DNA of 64,000 nt from Tsukamurella sp. TY48. GTDB taxonomy: Bacteria; Actinomycetota; Actinomycetes; Mycobacteriales; Mycobacteriaceae. Where the stretch lies: the NCBI RefSeq assembly GCF_019656655.1, contig NZ_BPMV01000001.1:2294001-2358000 (forward strand), given 5' to 3'. Below the pieces are notes generated by a model. The model saw only the letters and a program-made list of their open reading frames with translations. It did not search any database and had not been told where the DNA came from. Positions 28,620 through 38,317 of the stretch are shown piece after piece. How positions within the stretch are numbered: the stretch's first letter is position 1; each line of letters opens with the position of its first letter. The translations under genes were made by a program, and so were the position numbers.

Positions 28620-29404
28620 GCCTTCTCCTCTCCGGTGGCAGCCTCGCCCACGGTGCGGCCGGTGGCCACGAACTCACGACGGTGCTCGTCGGAGTAACCG
28701 GCCAGGTTCAGTTCGAATGTGAAGCCCTGTTCGAAGCGGTAGCTGGTGTGCACGTTCACCGGATCGATGCCGTTGATGGCTTCCTTGGCCTTGCGGATCA
28801 CCCGGGTGTCCTTGGCGGCGATCGCCCGGGCCACCTCCAGCGCGGCCTCGTCCAGCTCGGCGCGAGGCACCACGCGGTAGACCGATCCGAAGTGGTGGAG
28901 CTGCTGCGCCGTCGCCGTGCCGGCGGTGAAGTACAGGGTGCGCATCAGGTGCTGTGGCACCAGGCGCGCGAGATGCGTTGCGGCTCCCAGTGCCCCGCGA
29001 TCGACCTCGGGCAGGCCGAAGGTGGCGTCGTCGGAGGCGAGGACCACGTCCGCGTTGCCCACCAGGCCGATCCCGCCGCCCAGGCAGAAGCCGTTCACCG
29101 CCACGATCACGGGTACCGCGCAGTCGTACACGGCGGAGAAGGCGGCGGCGCACCCGTGGTTGGCGCCGATCAGGGCGCCGTATCCCTCGGAGGCGTCGAT
29201 CTCCTTGATGTCGACCCCGGCGTTGAACCCCCGGCCCTCCGCGCGGAGCACCACCACATGGCATTCGGGGTCGGCTCCGGCCTCAGTGAGGGCGGTCGCG
29301 AGGTCGAACCAGCCCTGCACGGTGAGGGCGTTGACGGGCGGCGCGTCCACCGTGATCACATGGATTCCGGGGGCCGCGACGGTGGTCTTGATCGGTGTGG
29401 ACAC
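28616..29404 (-). CDS. echA20: ring-D hydrolase EchA20 (crotonase family)
   Basis: A 262-residue crotonase. It has GRGFNAGVDIKEID and NGFCLGGGIGLVGNADVVLAS. FGLPEVDRGALGAA retains the second catalytic Glu, while the first is absent (GGIGL). EchA20 (Rv3550) hydrolyses ring D of HIEC-CoA. The start is a GTG at 29404 with AAGGAGG immediately upstream. It is the first gene of echA20-ipdA-ipdB-ipdC, all coupled by 4-bp overlaps. Confidence 0.87.
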   Translation of the reverse strand: MSTPIKTTVAAPGIHVITVDAPPVNALTVQGWFDLATALTEAGADPECHVVVLRAEGRGFNAGVDIKEIDASEGYGALIGANHGCAAAFSAVYDCAVPVIVAVNGFCLGGGIGLVGNADVVLASDDATFGLPEVDRGALGAATHLARLVPQHLMRTLYFTAGTATAQQLHHFGSVYRVVPRAELDEAALEVARAIAAKDTRVIRKAKEAINGIDPVNVHTSYRFEQGFTFELNLAGYSDEHRREFVATGRTVGEAATGEEKA

Positions 29405-29428
29405 ACCGCCTCCTTCGAGGTAGACAGG

Positions 29429-29442
29429 TAGAACGTGATCTA
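29429..29442. promoter_or_regulatory. KstR-like box in the ipd promoter
   Basis: TAGAACGTGATCTA has one mismatch to TNNAACNNGTTNNA. It lies 25 bp upstream of echA20, next to a KstR2-type palindrome, repeating the arrangement at fadD3/fadE30. Confidence 0.6.
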
Positions 29443-29443
29443 A

Positions 29444-29461
29444 ACCTAGCAATTGCTTGGT
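29444..29461. promoter_or_regulatory. KstR2-type operator between echA20 and SDR genes
   Basis: ACCTAGCAATTGCTTGGT differs from the fadD3 operator at one base and has one mismatch to AnCAAGnnCTTGnT. It can serve both the ipd operon and the rightward SDR operon. Confidence 0.75.
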
Positions 29462-29507
29462 ACGCTACCACCGTTGTCCGGTCAGCCGGAATGGGAAGGC
29501 GGAAACG

Positions 29508-30299
29508 ATGTCCAGCAACGCACCGGCAGTGCCGGGGCTCGACGATGCGGTGGTCCTCATCACCGGCGGCGCACGCGGGATCGGCGCGGGGATCGCGCGG
29601 GTCTTCCTGCGCGCCGGGGCCACCGTCGTGGTGTGTGCGCGACGCGAGCCCGAGACCGCCGTCGGGGTCGACGGCCGCACCGCGGAGTTCGTCGCCTGCG
29701 ATGTGCGCGACGCCGAGCAGGTCGACGCCATGATCGACGGTATCGTCGAGCGACACGGCCGGCTCGACGTACTGATCAACAACGCGGGCGGTGCGCCCCA
29801 TGCCGATGCCGCCACCGCCTCGCCCCGGTTCCACGACAAGGTGATCGGGCTCAATCTGCTGGCGCCCCTGCTCGTGGCCCAGCGTGCCAACGCCGCGATG
29901 CAGGCCGCGGGTGGCGGCGCCATCATCAACATCTCGAGCGTGAGCGCCACCCGCCCCTCGCCCGGTACCGCCGCCTACGGGGCGGCCAAAGCCGGCCTCG
30001 ATTCGCTCACCGCCAGCCTCGCGGTCGAATGGGCACCGGCCGTGCGCGTCAACGCCCTCGACGTGGGCATGGTGCGCACCGAGGCGGCGCAGCAGCACTA
30101 CGGTGACGATGCGGGCATCGCAGCGATCGGCGCCACGATCCCGCTCGGTCGGCTCGCAGAGCCGGAGGAGATCGGTTCCTGCGCCGCATTTCTCGCCTCG
30201 CCCCTCGCGTCCTACGTGAGCGGCGCCACCATGCTCGTCCACGGCGGCGGCGAGCGCCCCGCCTTCCTCGCCGCGGCGAACGCCGATCACGGCGCCTGA
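29508..30299 (+). CDS. short-chain dehydrogenase, Rv3549c-like
   Basis: A 263-residue classical SDR. It has VLITGGARGIGAGIARVF, an NNAGG segment, the active-site Ser in INISSVSATRP and the YxxxK pair in AYGAAKAG. Position opposite echA20 matches Rv3549c. ATG 29508 follows a GGAAGG; the frame is open upstream only across the operators. The substrate is probably a HIP-level hydroxy/keto intermediate, by location alone. Confidence 0.8.
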   Translation: MSSNAPAVPGLDDAVVLITGGARGIGAGIARVFLRAGATVVVCARREPETAVGVDGRTAEFVACDVRDAEQVDAMIDGIVERHGRLDVLINNAGGAPHADAATASPRFHDKVIGLNLLAPLLVAQRANAAMQAAGGGAIINISSVSATRPSPGTAAYGAAKAGLDSLTASLAVEWAPAVRVNALDVGMVRTEAAQQHYGDDAGIAAIGATIPLGRLAEPEEIGSCAAFLASPLASYVSGATMLVHGGGERPAFLAAANADHGA

Positions 30300-30326
30300 A
30301 CCACTCGGAAACCACTAGGAGAAGAC

Positions 30327-31232
30327 ATGACTGGAATCGTCGACGGCCGCGTGGTCATCGTGACGGGGGCCGGCCGCGGTATCGGGCGCGCACATGCGCT
30401 CGCCTTCGCCGCGGAGGGAGCCGCCGTGGTGGTCAACGACTACGGCGTGGGTCTGGACGGCGGAGACGCCTCGTCGGGTCCCGCCGGCGAGGTGGTCGAG
30501 GAGATCCGGGCGGCCGGCGGCCGCGCGGTCGCGAACGCCTCGGACGTGGCCGACTGGGCCGGTGCGCAGGCGCTGGTGCGCACCGCGATCGACGAGTTCG
30601 GGCGCCTCGACGTACTGGTCAACAACGCCGGGTTCCTGCGCGACCGGATGCTGGTGAACATGTCCGAACAGGAGTGGGACGCGGTGACCCGCGTGCACCT
30701 CAAGGGGCACTTCGCGATGCTGCGGCACGCCGCCGGTTACTGGCGTGACGAATTCAAGGCGGGGCGGCAGCCGGACGCCCGGGTGATCAACACCAGTTCC
30801 GGTGCCGGACTGCTGGGCAGTGTGGGCCAGGGCAACTACGCGGCGGCGAAGGCCGGTATCGCCGAGATGACGATTCAGGCCGCGGCCGAGATGGGGCGCT
30901 ACGGGATCACCGTGAACGCGATCGCCCCGGCTGCGCGCACCCGGATGACCGAGGTCACCTTCGCCGACGATATGGCCGCTCCCGCCGATGGTTTCGATGC
31001 GATGGCGCCGGAGAACGTCTCGCCGCTCGTGGTCTGGCTGGGAAGCACGGAGTCCGCCGATGTCACGGGTCGGGTCTTCGAAGTGGAGGGCGGCAAGGTG
31101 TCCGTCGCACAGGGCTGGCGGCACGGGGCGGTCCGCGATAAGGGCGCCCGGTGGGAACCGGCCGAGCTGGGCGGGGTGGTGCGCGAGCTGATCGCCGCGG
31201 GGCCCGCACCGGAACCGGTGTACGGCGCCTGA
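30327..31232 (+). CDS. short-chain dehydrogenase, Rv3548c-like
   Basis: A 301-residue SDR resembling the N-terminal domain of multifunctional beta-oxidation enzymes. It has VVIVTGAGRGIGRAHALAFA, VVVNDYGVGLDG, NNAGFLRDRM, active-site INTSSGAGLLGS and NYAAAKAG. The gene is 27 bp after the preceding SDR and ends at a strong hairpin. The pair corresponds to Rv3549c/Rv3548c; a beta-hydroxyacyl-CoA dehydrogenase role is likely but unproven. Confidence 0.8.
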   Translation: MTGIVDGRVVIVTGAGRGIGRAHALAFAAEGAAVVVNDYGVGLDGGDASSGPAGEVVEEIRAAGGRAVANASDVADWAGAQALVRTAIDEFGRLDVLVNNAGFLRDRMLVNMSEQEWDAVTRVHLKGHFAMLRHAAGYWRDEFKAGRQPDARVINTSSGAGLLGSVGQGNYAAAKAGIAEMTIQAAAEMGRYGITVNAIAPAARTRMTEVTFADDMAAPADGFDAMAPENVSPLVVWLGSTESADVTGRVFEVEGGKVSVAQGWRHGAVRDKGARWEPAELGGVVRELIAAGPAPEPVYGA

Positions 31233-31240
31233 GACGAGGA

Positions 31241-31277
31241 AGCCGGCCGCGTGGGAGGGGATTCCACGCGGCCGGCT
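31241..31277. terminator. 14-bp GC stem between convergent genes
   Basis: AGCCGGCCGCGTGG and CCACGCGGCCGGCT pair perfectly around a 9-nt loop, 8 bp after the SDR stop and ahead of the leftward epimerase end at 31314. Likely bidirectional terminator. Confidence 0.75.
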
Positions 31278-31313
31278 GTATCCCGGCGGAGGGGTGTGCC
31301 GAGTCCGGTGGGC

Positions 31314-32300
31314 TCAGTTCCTGCGGCTGAGCCGTCCACTTCGTGCGAAGAAGTCCACGAGTTCCTCGGCCGTCTCGGCCATCGAGCGGGGCGCGTAGCC
31401 CAATTCGTTGCGCGCCTTCGTGATGTTCACCAGGGGCGAGGCGAACAACGGCCCCAGGGCGGCCTTGGACAGCACATCGGAACCCAGCCGGGCGTTGATC
31501 GGCTCGAGTACCGGCATGATCGCGGCGAGCGCGCCGATCGGGACCCCGATCTGCGGGCCGGGGCGTCCGGCCGCCTTGGCGGACAGCCGCATCGCATCGA
31601 TGATGGGGGCGAATTCGCCACCCAGCAGGTAGTTCTCGCCGGTGCGGCCCTTCTCCGCCGCCAGCATCACACCCGCTGCCACGTCTCGCACATCCACCAG
31701 ATCGAAACCCGCCTTGGAGACGAACACCGGCATGCGGCCGCGGGCCGCCGTGTACGCCAGCCGGTTCAGCCGGGACAGTGCGGCACCGTGATCGGCAGGC
31801 CCCCACACGCCGGTGGGGTTGCAGATGGTGGCGTCGAGACCGTCGTCGATCACCTTCCGCAGTTCCTGTTCGCCCGCCCACTTGGACCGGTCGTAGACCG
31901 GGATCTCGGGGCGCTCGGAGCGCGGCGCGGTCTCGTCGATCACGTCCACGAGGTCCTGGTCGAAGGCATGGATCGAGCTGAGGTGCACCATTTTCCGGAC
32001 ACCCGCATCGAGTGCCGCCCGGGCCACCGTGGCCACGCCCTGGGTGTTGAGCCGCCAGGCGTTCTCGTCCTGCATGCGCAGCGTGATCATCGCGACCAGG
32101 TGATACACCACCTCGACACCCTCGAACGCCGCGCGCATCGCCGCCGGATCCAGCACACTGGCCTGCACCCAGCGCACGCCCTCGGGCGCGTGCGGGGAAT
32201 CGGTCCGGTCGATCGCGACCACGTCGTGCCCCTGCTCGACGAGCCGCTCCAGAAGGTTCCCGCCGACGAATCCGGCTGCGCCGGTGACCGCTACCCGCAT
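31314..32300 (-). CDS. extended SDR, NAD-dependent epimerase/3-beta-HSD-like
   Basis: A 328-residue extended SDR with an N-terminal VAVTGAAGFVGGNLLERLV, VVYHLVAMI, SSIHAF and catalytic VYDRSKWAGE (YxxxK). The family includes 3-beta-hydroxysteroid dehydrogenases and sugar epimerases, so a steroid alcohol substrate is plausible. The start is ATG 32300, 2 bp after the fadA5 stop, implying co-transcription with fadA5. The reading frame continues upstream inside fadA5, which is a shadow and not a fusion. Confidence 0.78.
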   Translation of the reverse strand: MRVAVTGAAGFVGGNLLERLVEQGHDVVAIDRTDSPHAPEGVRWVQASVLDPAAMRAAFEGVEVVYHLVAMITLRMQDENAWRLNTQGVATVARAALDAGVRKMVHLSSIHAFDQDLVDVIDETAPRSERPEIPVYDRSKWAGEQELRKVIDDGLDATICNPTGVWGPADHGAALSRLNRLAYTAARGRMPVFVSKAGFDLVDVRDVAAGVMLAAEKGRTGENYLLGGEFAPIIDAMRLSAKAAGRPGPQIGVPIGALAAIMPVLEPINARLGSDVLSKAALGPLFASPLVNITKARNELGYAPRSMAETAEELVDFFARSGRLSRRN

Positions 32301-32302
32301 GC

Positions 32303-33475
<1,173 letters not shown>

Positions 33476-33499
33476 TCACCTTCTGCTCCACCACGTGGG

Positions 33500-33513
33500 T
33501 AGAGCACGTTCTC
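33500..33513. promoter_or_regulatory. degenerate KstR-type box, fadA5 side
   Basis: TAGAGCACGTTCTC has two mismatches to TNNAACNNGTTNNA but keeps dyad symmetry. It lies 37 bp upstream of fadA5. Confidence 0.55.
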
Positions 33514-33647
33514 GATTGTGGCGCTGATCCGGCCGCCTGTCGAGGCGCCGCGGCCGCGCGAGTGGACTCTTCTGGCCTGTGTGAATACTGAGCACAGTGC
33601 GTCCTTCGCAATCTAGCTCACGGCGCGGCCGACTGTGCTTCAATGAG

Positions 33648-33661
33648 TAGAACATGTTTCA
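33648..33661. promoter_or_regulatory. KstR-type operator, cyp125 side
   Basis: TAGAACATGTTTCA matches TNNAACNNGTTNNA exactly, 46 bp upstream of the cyp125 GTG. Confidence 0.85.
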
Positions 33662-33706
33662 GATACGCCTGGCCAGTCCCAGGTCGAGGCGCTTGAAGGA
33701 GGCGGC

Positions 33707-34930
33707 GTGAGCGTGCACTTCCCCGCGGGATTCGATTTCACCAGTCCCGACCTGTGGTCGGAGCGGCGGCCGGAGGCCGAATTCGCCGAGCTGCGGCGTT
33801 CCGCACCGGTGTGGTGGCAGGACATCCCACCCGGCACCACCGGATTCGACGACGGCGGCTTCTGGGTGGTGTCCAAGCTGGAGGACATCAAGGCCATCTC
33901 GCGCAACCCGAAGCAGTTCTCCAACTGGGAGAACGGCGCCATCGTCCGGTTCGGCCCGGAGATCGAGCGCGAACAGATCGACGTGCAGCGGATGCTGCTG
34001 CTCAACATGGACCCGCCGCAGCACACCAAGACCCGTCGCATCATCTCGCGCGGCTTCACCCCCAAGGCGGTGCAGTCGCTGCACGACGCGCTCGCCGAGC
34101 GCGCCGAGCAGATCGTGCACGAGGCCCGCAAGACCGGCGGCGGCGACTTCGTCGAACAGGTCGCCAGCGAGCTGCCGCTGCAGGCGATCGCCGAGCTCCT
34201 CGGCGTGCCGCAGGAGGATCGCAAGAAGCTCTTCGACTGGTCGAACTCGATGATGGCCTACGACGATCCCGAGTTCGAGGGCAACTACATGACGGCCATG
34301 ACCGAGTTCATGGGCTACTCGTGGAACCTCGCAGAGGAGCGCCGCGGCTGTCCGATGGACGACATCGTGACCTCGCTGATCCAGGCGGACATCGACGGTG
34401 AGGCTCTCGGGAGCGACGAGTTCGCCTTCTTCGTGCTGCTCTTGGCCGTGGCCGGCAACGAGACCACCCGCAACGCCATCAGCCACGGCATGAAGGCCTT
34501 CGTCGACAACCCCGATCAGTGGGAGATCTACAAGGAGCAGCGCCCGCGCACCGCGCCGGACGAGATCGTCCGGTGGGCCACTCCCGTCTCGGTCTTCCAG
34601 CGCACCGCGCTCGAGGACATCGAGCTGGGCGGACAGCAGATCAAGAAGGGGCAGCGGGTGGCGCTGTTCTACGCCTCGGCCAATTTCGACGAGGACGCCT
34701 TCGAGGACCCGTACACCTTCAACATCCTCCGGGACCCGAACCCGCACGTCGGCTTCGGTGGCTCCGGAACGCACCACTGCGTGGGCGCCAACCTGGCGCG
34801 CCTGGAGATGGACCTGATGTTCAAGGCGATCGCGGATGTGATGCCGAACATCCGGCAGCTGGAGGAGCCCGAGCGGCTGCGGTCCGGCTGGCTCAACGGC
34901 ATCAAGCACTGGAAGGTCGCGTACGAGTAG
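33707..34930 (+). CDS. cyp125: sterol C26/27 monooxygenase CYP125
   Basis: A 407-residue cytochrome P450. It has the I-helix oxygen-binding AVAGNETTRN, K-helix EIVRWATPVSVFQRTA and the heme loop FGGSGTHHCVGANLARLE with ligand Cys358. CYP125 oxidises the terminal methyl of the sterol side chain to the carboxylate that is then activated to CoA. The GTG start at 33707 has an ideal AAGGAGG. The gene is monocistronic, ending at a 19-bp stem terminator. The enzyme needs ferredoxin, for which fdxD at 59306 is a candidate. Confidence 0.92.
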   Translation: MSVHFPAGFDFTSPDLWSERRPEAEFAELRRSAPVWWQDIPPGTTGFDDGGFWVVSKLEDIKAISRNPKQFSNWENGAIVRFGPEIEREQIDVQRMLLLNMDPPQHTKTRRIISRGFTPKAVQSLHDALAERAEQIVHEARKTGGGDFVEQVASELPLQAIAELLGVPQEDRKKLFDWSNSMMAYDDPEFEGNYMTAMTEFMGYSWNLAEERRGCPMDDIVTSLIQADIDGEALGSDEFAFFVLLLAVAGNETTRNAISHGMKAFVDNPDQWEIYKEQRPRTAPDEIVRWATPVSVFQRTALEDIELGGQQIKKGQRVALFYASANFDEDAFEDPYTFNILRDPNPHVGFGGSGTHHCVGANLARLEMDLMFKAIADVMPNIRQLEEPERLRSGWLNGIKHWKVAYE

Positions 34931-34944
34931 GCCGTCCGCCGGAT

Positions 34945-34985
34945 CACGACGAAGCCCCCGGGAATCTCCCGGGGGCTTCGTCGTG
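34945..34985. terminator. 19-bp perfect stem, bidirectional terminator
   Basis: Arms 34945-34963 and 34967-34985 (CACGACGAAGCCCCCGGGA and its complement) enclose a 3-nt loop. It lies between convergent cyp125 and ltp3. Confidence 0.88.
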
Positions 34986-35027
34986 CGTGCCCGCGAAACG
35001 CGTGGATCGCGAGGATCGCGCCGGCCG

Positions 35028-36203
35028 TCAGGCCGGTTTGTCGGCGCCTACGAGCCACATGGAGAAGTACTGCGAGCCACCACCGTAGGCGTGGCCGAGG
35101 GCGGTGCGCGCACCGTCGACCTGGTAGTCCCCGGCCCGGCCCATCACCTGCTTGGCGGCTTCGGCGAAGCGGATCATGCCCGACGCGCCGATGGGGTTGG
35201 AGGAGAGCACGCCACCCGAGGGGTTGACCGGCAGCGTGCCGCCGATCTCGGTGCCGCCGGATTCGGTGAGCTTCCACCCCTCGCCCTCCGGGACGAATCC
35301 GAGGTTCTCCAGCCACATCGGCTCGAACCAGGAGAAGGGGACGTAGATCTCGGCGGCGTCCACCTGGGTGAGCGGATCGGTGATTCCGGCGTCGCGCCAC
35401 AGCGCGGCCGCGGCGTCCCGGCCCGCCTGCGGGCTCACGTGCTCGCGTCCGGCGTAGGACAGCGGCTCGGTCCGCATCGCGGTCGCGAGCACCCAGCCCG
35501 GTCGGCGGCCCGTCGCGGCCTCGGATTGCGCCGCCGCGTCCTCGTCGCCGAGCACGATGGCGCAGGCACCGTCGGACGAGGGGCAGGTCTCGTCGAAACG
35601 AATGGGGTCCCAGAGCATCTGGGAGGCCTGCACCGATTCCAGGGTGATATCGGGCTGGTGCAGGTGCGCGAGCGGATTGAGCGCGCCGTTGCGCCGGTCC
35701 TTGACCGCCACCATCGCGCCCACGTGCGACGGTGCGCCCGACCGGCGGATGTACGAGCGCACGTGCGGGGCGAAGTAGCCGCCCGCGCCCGCGCCGACCG
35801 GCACGGTGAAGGGCACCGGGATCGACAGTGCCCACATGGCGTTCGACTCGGACTGCTTCTCCCAGGCCACGGTGAGCACGCGGCGGTGCACGCCCGCCTT
35901 CACCAGCGCCGCCGCCACGGCCGCGGTGGAACCGCCCACCGAACCGGCGGTATGGACGCGGAGCAGCGGCTTGCCCACCGCGCCCAGTGCATCGGCGAGG
36001 AAGAGCTCGGGCATCATCACGCCCTCGAACATGTCCGGCGCCTTGCCGATCACGATGGCGTCGATATCGGCCATGCCGACGCAGGCGTCCTCGAGGGCGC
36101 GGTCGACGGCCTCCCGGATGAGCCCCGCCATGGAGACATCGGTGCGCTTGGCGCGATGGTGGGTCTGGCCGGTGCCGAGAACGGCGGTGCGGTGCGCGGT
36201 CAC
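35028..36203 (-). CDS. ltp3: thiolase-like lipid-transfer protein Ltp3
   Basis: A 391-residue SCP-x/thiolase-superfamily protein. It has AVLGTGQTHHRAKRTDVSM, VHTAGSVGGSTAAVAAALVKAG, where a nucleophilic Cys is absent, and NPSGGVLSSNPIGASGMIR. HAYGGGSQYFSMWLVG closes it. Non-thiolytic members of this group pair with DUF35 OB-fold proteins and act as aldolases or carriers for steroid CoA thioesters. Order DUF35-ltp4-ltp3 equals Rv3521-Rv3523. The GTG start at 36203 overlaps the ltp4 stop (GTGA). Confidence 0.82.
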   Translation of the reverse strand: MTAHRTAVLGTGQTHHRAKRTDVSMAGLIREAVDRALEDACVGMADIDAIVIGKAPDMFEGVMMPELFLADALGAVGKPLLRVHTAGSVGGSTAAVAAALVKAGVHRRVLTVAWEKQSESNAMWALSIPVPFTVPVGAGAGGYFAPHVRSYIRRSGAPSHVGAMVAVKDRRNGALNPLAHLHQPDITLESVQASQMLWDPIRFDETCPSSDGACAIVLGDEDAAAQSEAATGRRPGWVLATAMRTEPLSYAGREHVSPQAGRDAAAALWRDAGITDPLTQVDAAEIYVPFSWFEPMWLENLGFVPEGEGWKLTESGGTEIGGTLPVNPSGGVLSSNPIGASGMIRFAEAAKQVMGRAGDYQVDGARTALGHAYGGGSQYFSMWLVGADKPA

Positions 36204-37279
36204 TTGGCCTCCATCACGGCGATCAGGTTCTGTTGCAGGGCATGGCCTCCGGTGGCGTGGGCGAGCACCTTCTCGGCGCTGCCGTCCCAGATCGCCCGAG
36301 CGGCCTCGCCGATGCGGGCGAGGCCCGCCGAGAACATCGGGTTCCCCACGAGCGCGCCGCCGGACGGGTTGATCCGCGTGTCGTCGGTCAGCCCGATGGC
36401 CTTGCGCAGGATGAGCTCCTGGTGGGTGAACGGGGCGTGCAGCTCGGCGAGCTGCACGCCCTCGGCGCCCGCCGCCCGGGCCGCCGCCGTGGTGGACGGG
36501 CTCGCCGTGAGATCACGCGATCCCAGCGCCGGTGAGTCGATCCGGTGTTCCAGGCCGGTGAGGAAGGCGGGGTTCTCTCGCAGTTCGCGGGCGCGTTCCG
36601 CGGAGGCGAGGATCGCGACGGCCGCACCGTCGGTGACCGGAGCGATGTCGTGCCGCCGCAGCGGATCCGCCCACATGGGTTCGTTCAACAGGGTGTCCGC
36701 GTCGACGGTGCGCGAGAACTGCGCGGCCGGGTTGGCGGTGGCGTCCGTGAGGCTACGCGCGGCGACCTGGGCCATCTCGGCCTCGGTCCACGCACCCGCG
36801 TCGATTCCCGCGCGTGCCTGCAACGCGGCCACGGAGACCGAGTCCGGCCACAGCGGTGCCACGGTGTACGGATCGAACTGCATGGTGAGCGTGCGGCGCA
36901 GCGTGCCGGCGGAGGACTTGCCGAAGCCGTACACCAGCGCGGTGTCCACCTCGCCGGTGCGGATCTTCACCCACGCCTCGTACAACGCCCAGGCGGCGTC
37001 CATCTCGACGTGCGATTCGTTGATCGGCGGCACCGCCCCGATCGAATCGATCGCGGCGATGAACGAGAACGCCCTGCCCGCCAGGTAATCCGACGATCCG
37101 GAGCACCAGAATCCGATATCGGACTTGGTGAGCCCGGTCTGGGCGAAGACGTCCGCGAACAGCGGGATCAGCATCTCCACGCCGTTGGTGGTGGTCTCGG
37201 CGGCGCGCAGCCACGGGGTGGCGGCGTAGCCGACGACGGCGACGGAGCCGTCGGGATCGGTGCAGTGTCGTGTGCTCAT
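36200..37279 (-). CDS. ltp4: thiolase-like lipid-transfer protein Ltp4
   Basis: A 359-residue member of the same superfamily: SVAVVGYAATPWLRAAE, FWCSGSSDYLAGRAFSFIAAID, VEMDAAWALYEAWVKIRTG and NPSGGALVGNPMFSAGLARIGE. It is adjacent to ltp3 with overlapping codons on both sides, so a heteromeric Ltp3/Ltp4/DUF35 complex is likely. ATG 37279 overlaps the stop of the DUF35 gene (TGATG). Confidence 0.8.
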   Translation of the reverse strand: MSTRHCTDPDGSVAVVGYAATPWLRAAETTTNGVEMLIPLFADVFAQTGLTKSDIGFWCSGSSDYLAGRAFSFIAAIDSIGAVPPINESHVEMDAAWALYEAWVKIRTGEVDTALVYGFGKSSAGTLRRTLTMQFDPYTVAPLWPDSVSVAALQARAGIDAGAWTEAEMAQVAARSLTDATANPAAQFSRTVDADTLLNEPMWADPLRRHDIAPVTDGAAVAILASAERARELRENPAFLTGLEHRIDSPALGSRDLTASPSTTAAARAAGAEGVQLAELHAPFTHQELILRKAIGLTDDTRINPSGGALVGNPMFSAGLARIGEAARAIWDGSAEKVLAHATGGHALQQNLIAVMEAK

Positions 37280-38208
37280 CACAGATGCTTCTCGTAGCTG
37301 GAGTAGGGCGCGTCCGGCTCCCCGGTCGGCTCGAAATGCGAGATGTTCCCGGGACTCTCGGTCCATTCCTCGCGGGGCTTCCACGACGCGCGTACACGCA
37401 TGCCCATGCGGACCTCGGACGGTTCGCAGCCGAGGACCAGATGCAGGAAGGGGATGTCCGCGCCGTCGATGAGGACGTACGCGGCCACGTAGGGCGGCTT
37501 GATCCGCTGTCCCTGGAAGGGCACGTTGACCACGCAGAAGGTGGTCACCACGCCGGTGTCCGGCAGGTCGACCTCCTCGGTGGTGGGGATGCCGTCGATG
37601 GGGCAGGCGTTGCGCGGAGGCACGTAGACGTTGCCGCACGTGGAGCACCGCTGGCCCAGCAGTCGTCCTTCGGCGAGTGCCTGCAGGTACCGGGTCTCGG
37701 GTACCGAGGCGGAGTGCTCGAGGTGCAGCTCCACCGGCGTGGTGAGGATCGTGACGGGATCGTCCGTCTCGGCCGTCCCGTCCGGGACCCCGGCGCCCTC
37801 GCCGGGCTCGAACGCGAGGATGTCGCCGATCGCCCCCGTCGGCTCGTCGGCCCACCGGGCGCGCACGCGCATGCCGGAGCTGACCTGTGCCGGGTCGGTC
37901 ACGTCGAGCGCGTGGAGCAGCGCGGTATCGGCACCGTCGAGCCGGATCAGGGCGTAGGCGAAGGGCCGGTCGAAGGGCTGACCGTCCACCGGGTGCGCGT
38001 TCCACGACCAGCTCGCCACGGTGCCGGTGTCCGAGACCGGCACCACCTCGGTGAGTGCGGCGTGGGTGTCCGGGTCGAACTCCAGGGGCGGCACGTGCAC
38101 CCGCCCGGCGGCGTCGCGGGTGCCGACGATGCGGCGCTCGCGGAGGTTGGTCATGAACGCGCTCAGCACCGGCCCGAGTGATCGGGTGTAGTCGAAGGAC
38201 ATGATCAT
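37279..38208 (-). CDS. duplicated DUF35 OB-fold protein, Rv3521-like
   Basis: A 309-residue protein made of two OB-fold DUF35 units (about 30-130 and 170-290). The second carries a zinc-ribbon QRCSTCGNVYVPPRNACP with three visible cysteines, and both end in GMRVRA(R/S)W. DUF35 proteins stabilise thiolase-like aldolases in steroid side-chain cleavage. Two ATGs (38208 and 38202) are possible and neither has a clear ribosome site. First gene of DUF35-ltp4-ltp3, 41 bp from an exact KstR box. Confidence 0.8.
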   Translation of the reverse strand: MIMSFDYTRSLGPVLSAFMTNLRERRIVGTRDAAGRVHVPPLEFDPDTHAALTEVVPVSDTGTVASWSWNAHPVDGQPFDRPFAYALIRLDGADTALLHALDVTDPAQVSSGMRVRARWADEPTGAIGDILAFEPGEGAGVPDGTAETDDPVTILTTPVELHLEHSASVPETRYLQALAEGRLLGQRCSTCGNVYVPPRNACPIDGIPTTEEVDLPDTGVVTTFCVVNVPFQGQRIKPPYVAAYVLIDGADIPFLHLVLGCEPSEVRMGMRVRASWKPREEWTESPGNISHFEPTGEPDAPYSSYEKHL

Positions 38209-38249
38209 CGGCGCGGAGAGCGTCTGCGGTTCGGCAGTCACCACCCGAG

Positions 38250-38263
38250 TGAAACATGTTCTA
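38250..38263. promoter_or_regulatory. KstR-type operator, DUF35/CoA ligase promoter
   Basis: TGAAACATGTTCTA matches TNNAACNNGTTNNA exactly. It lies in the divergent promoter of the ltp operon and the CoA ligase. Confidence 0.85.
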
Positions 38264-38317
38264 ACTTTTTGGCGCAAGGGTATGCCGGAAAAGGCTTTAT
38301 GGGCTTACCGTGGATTC

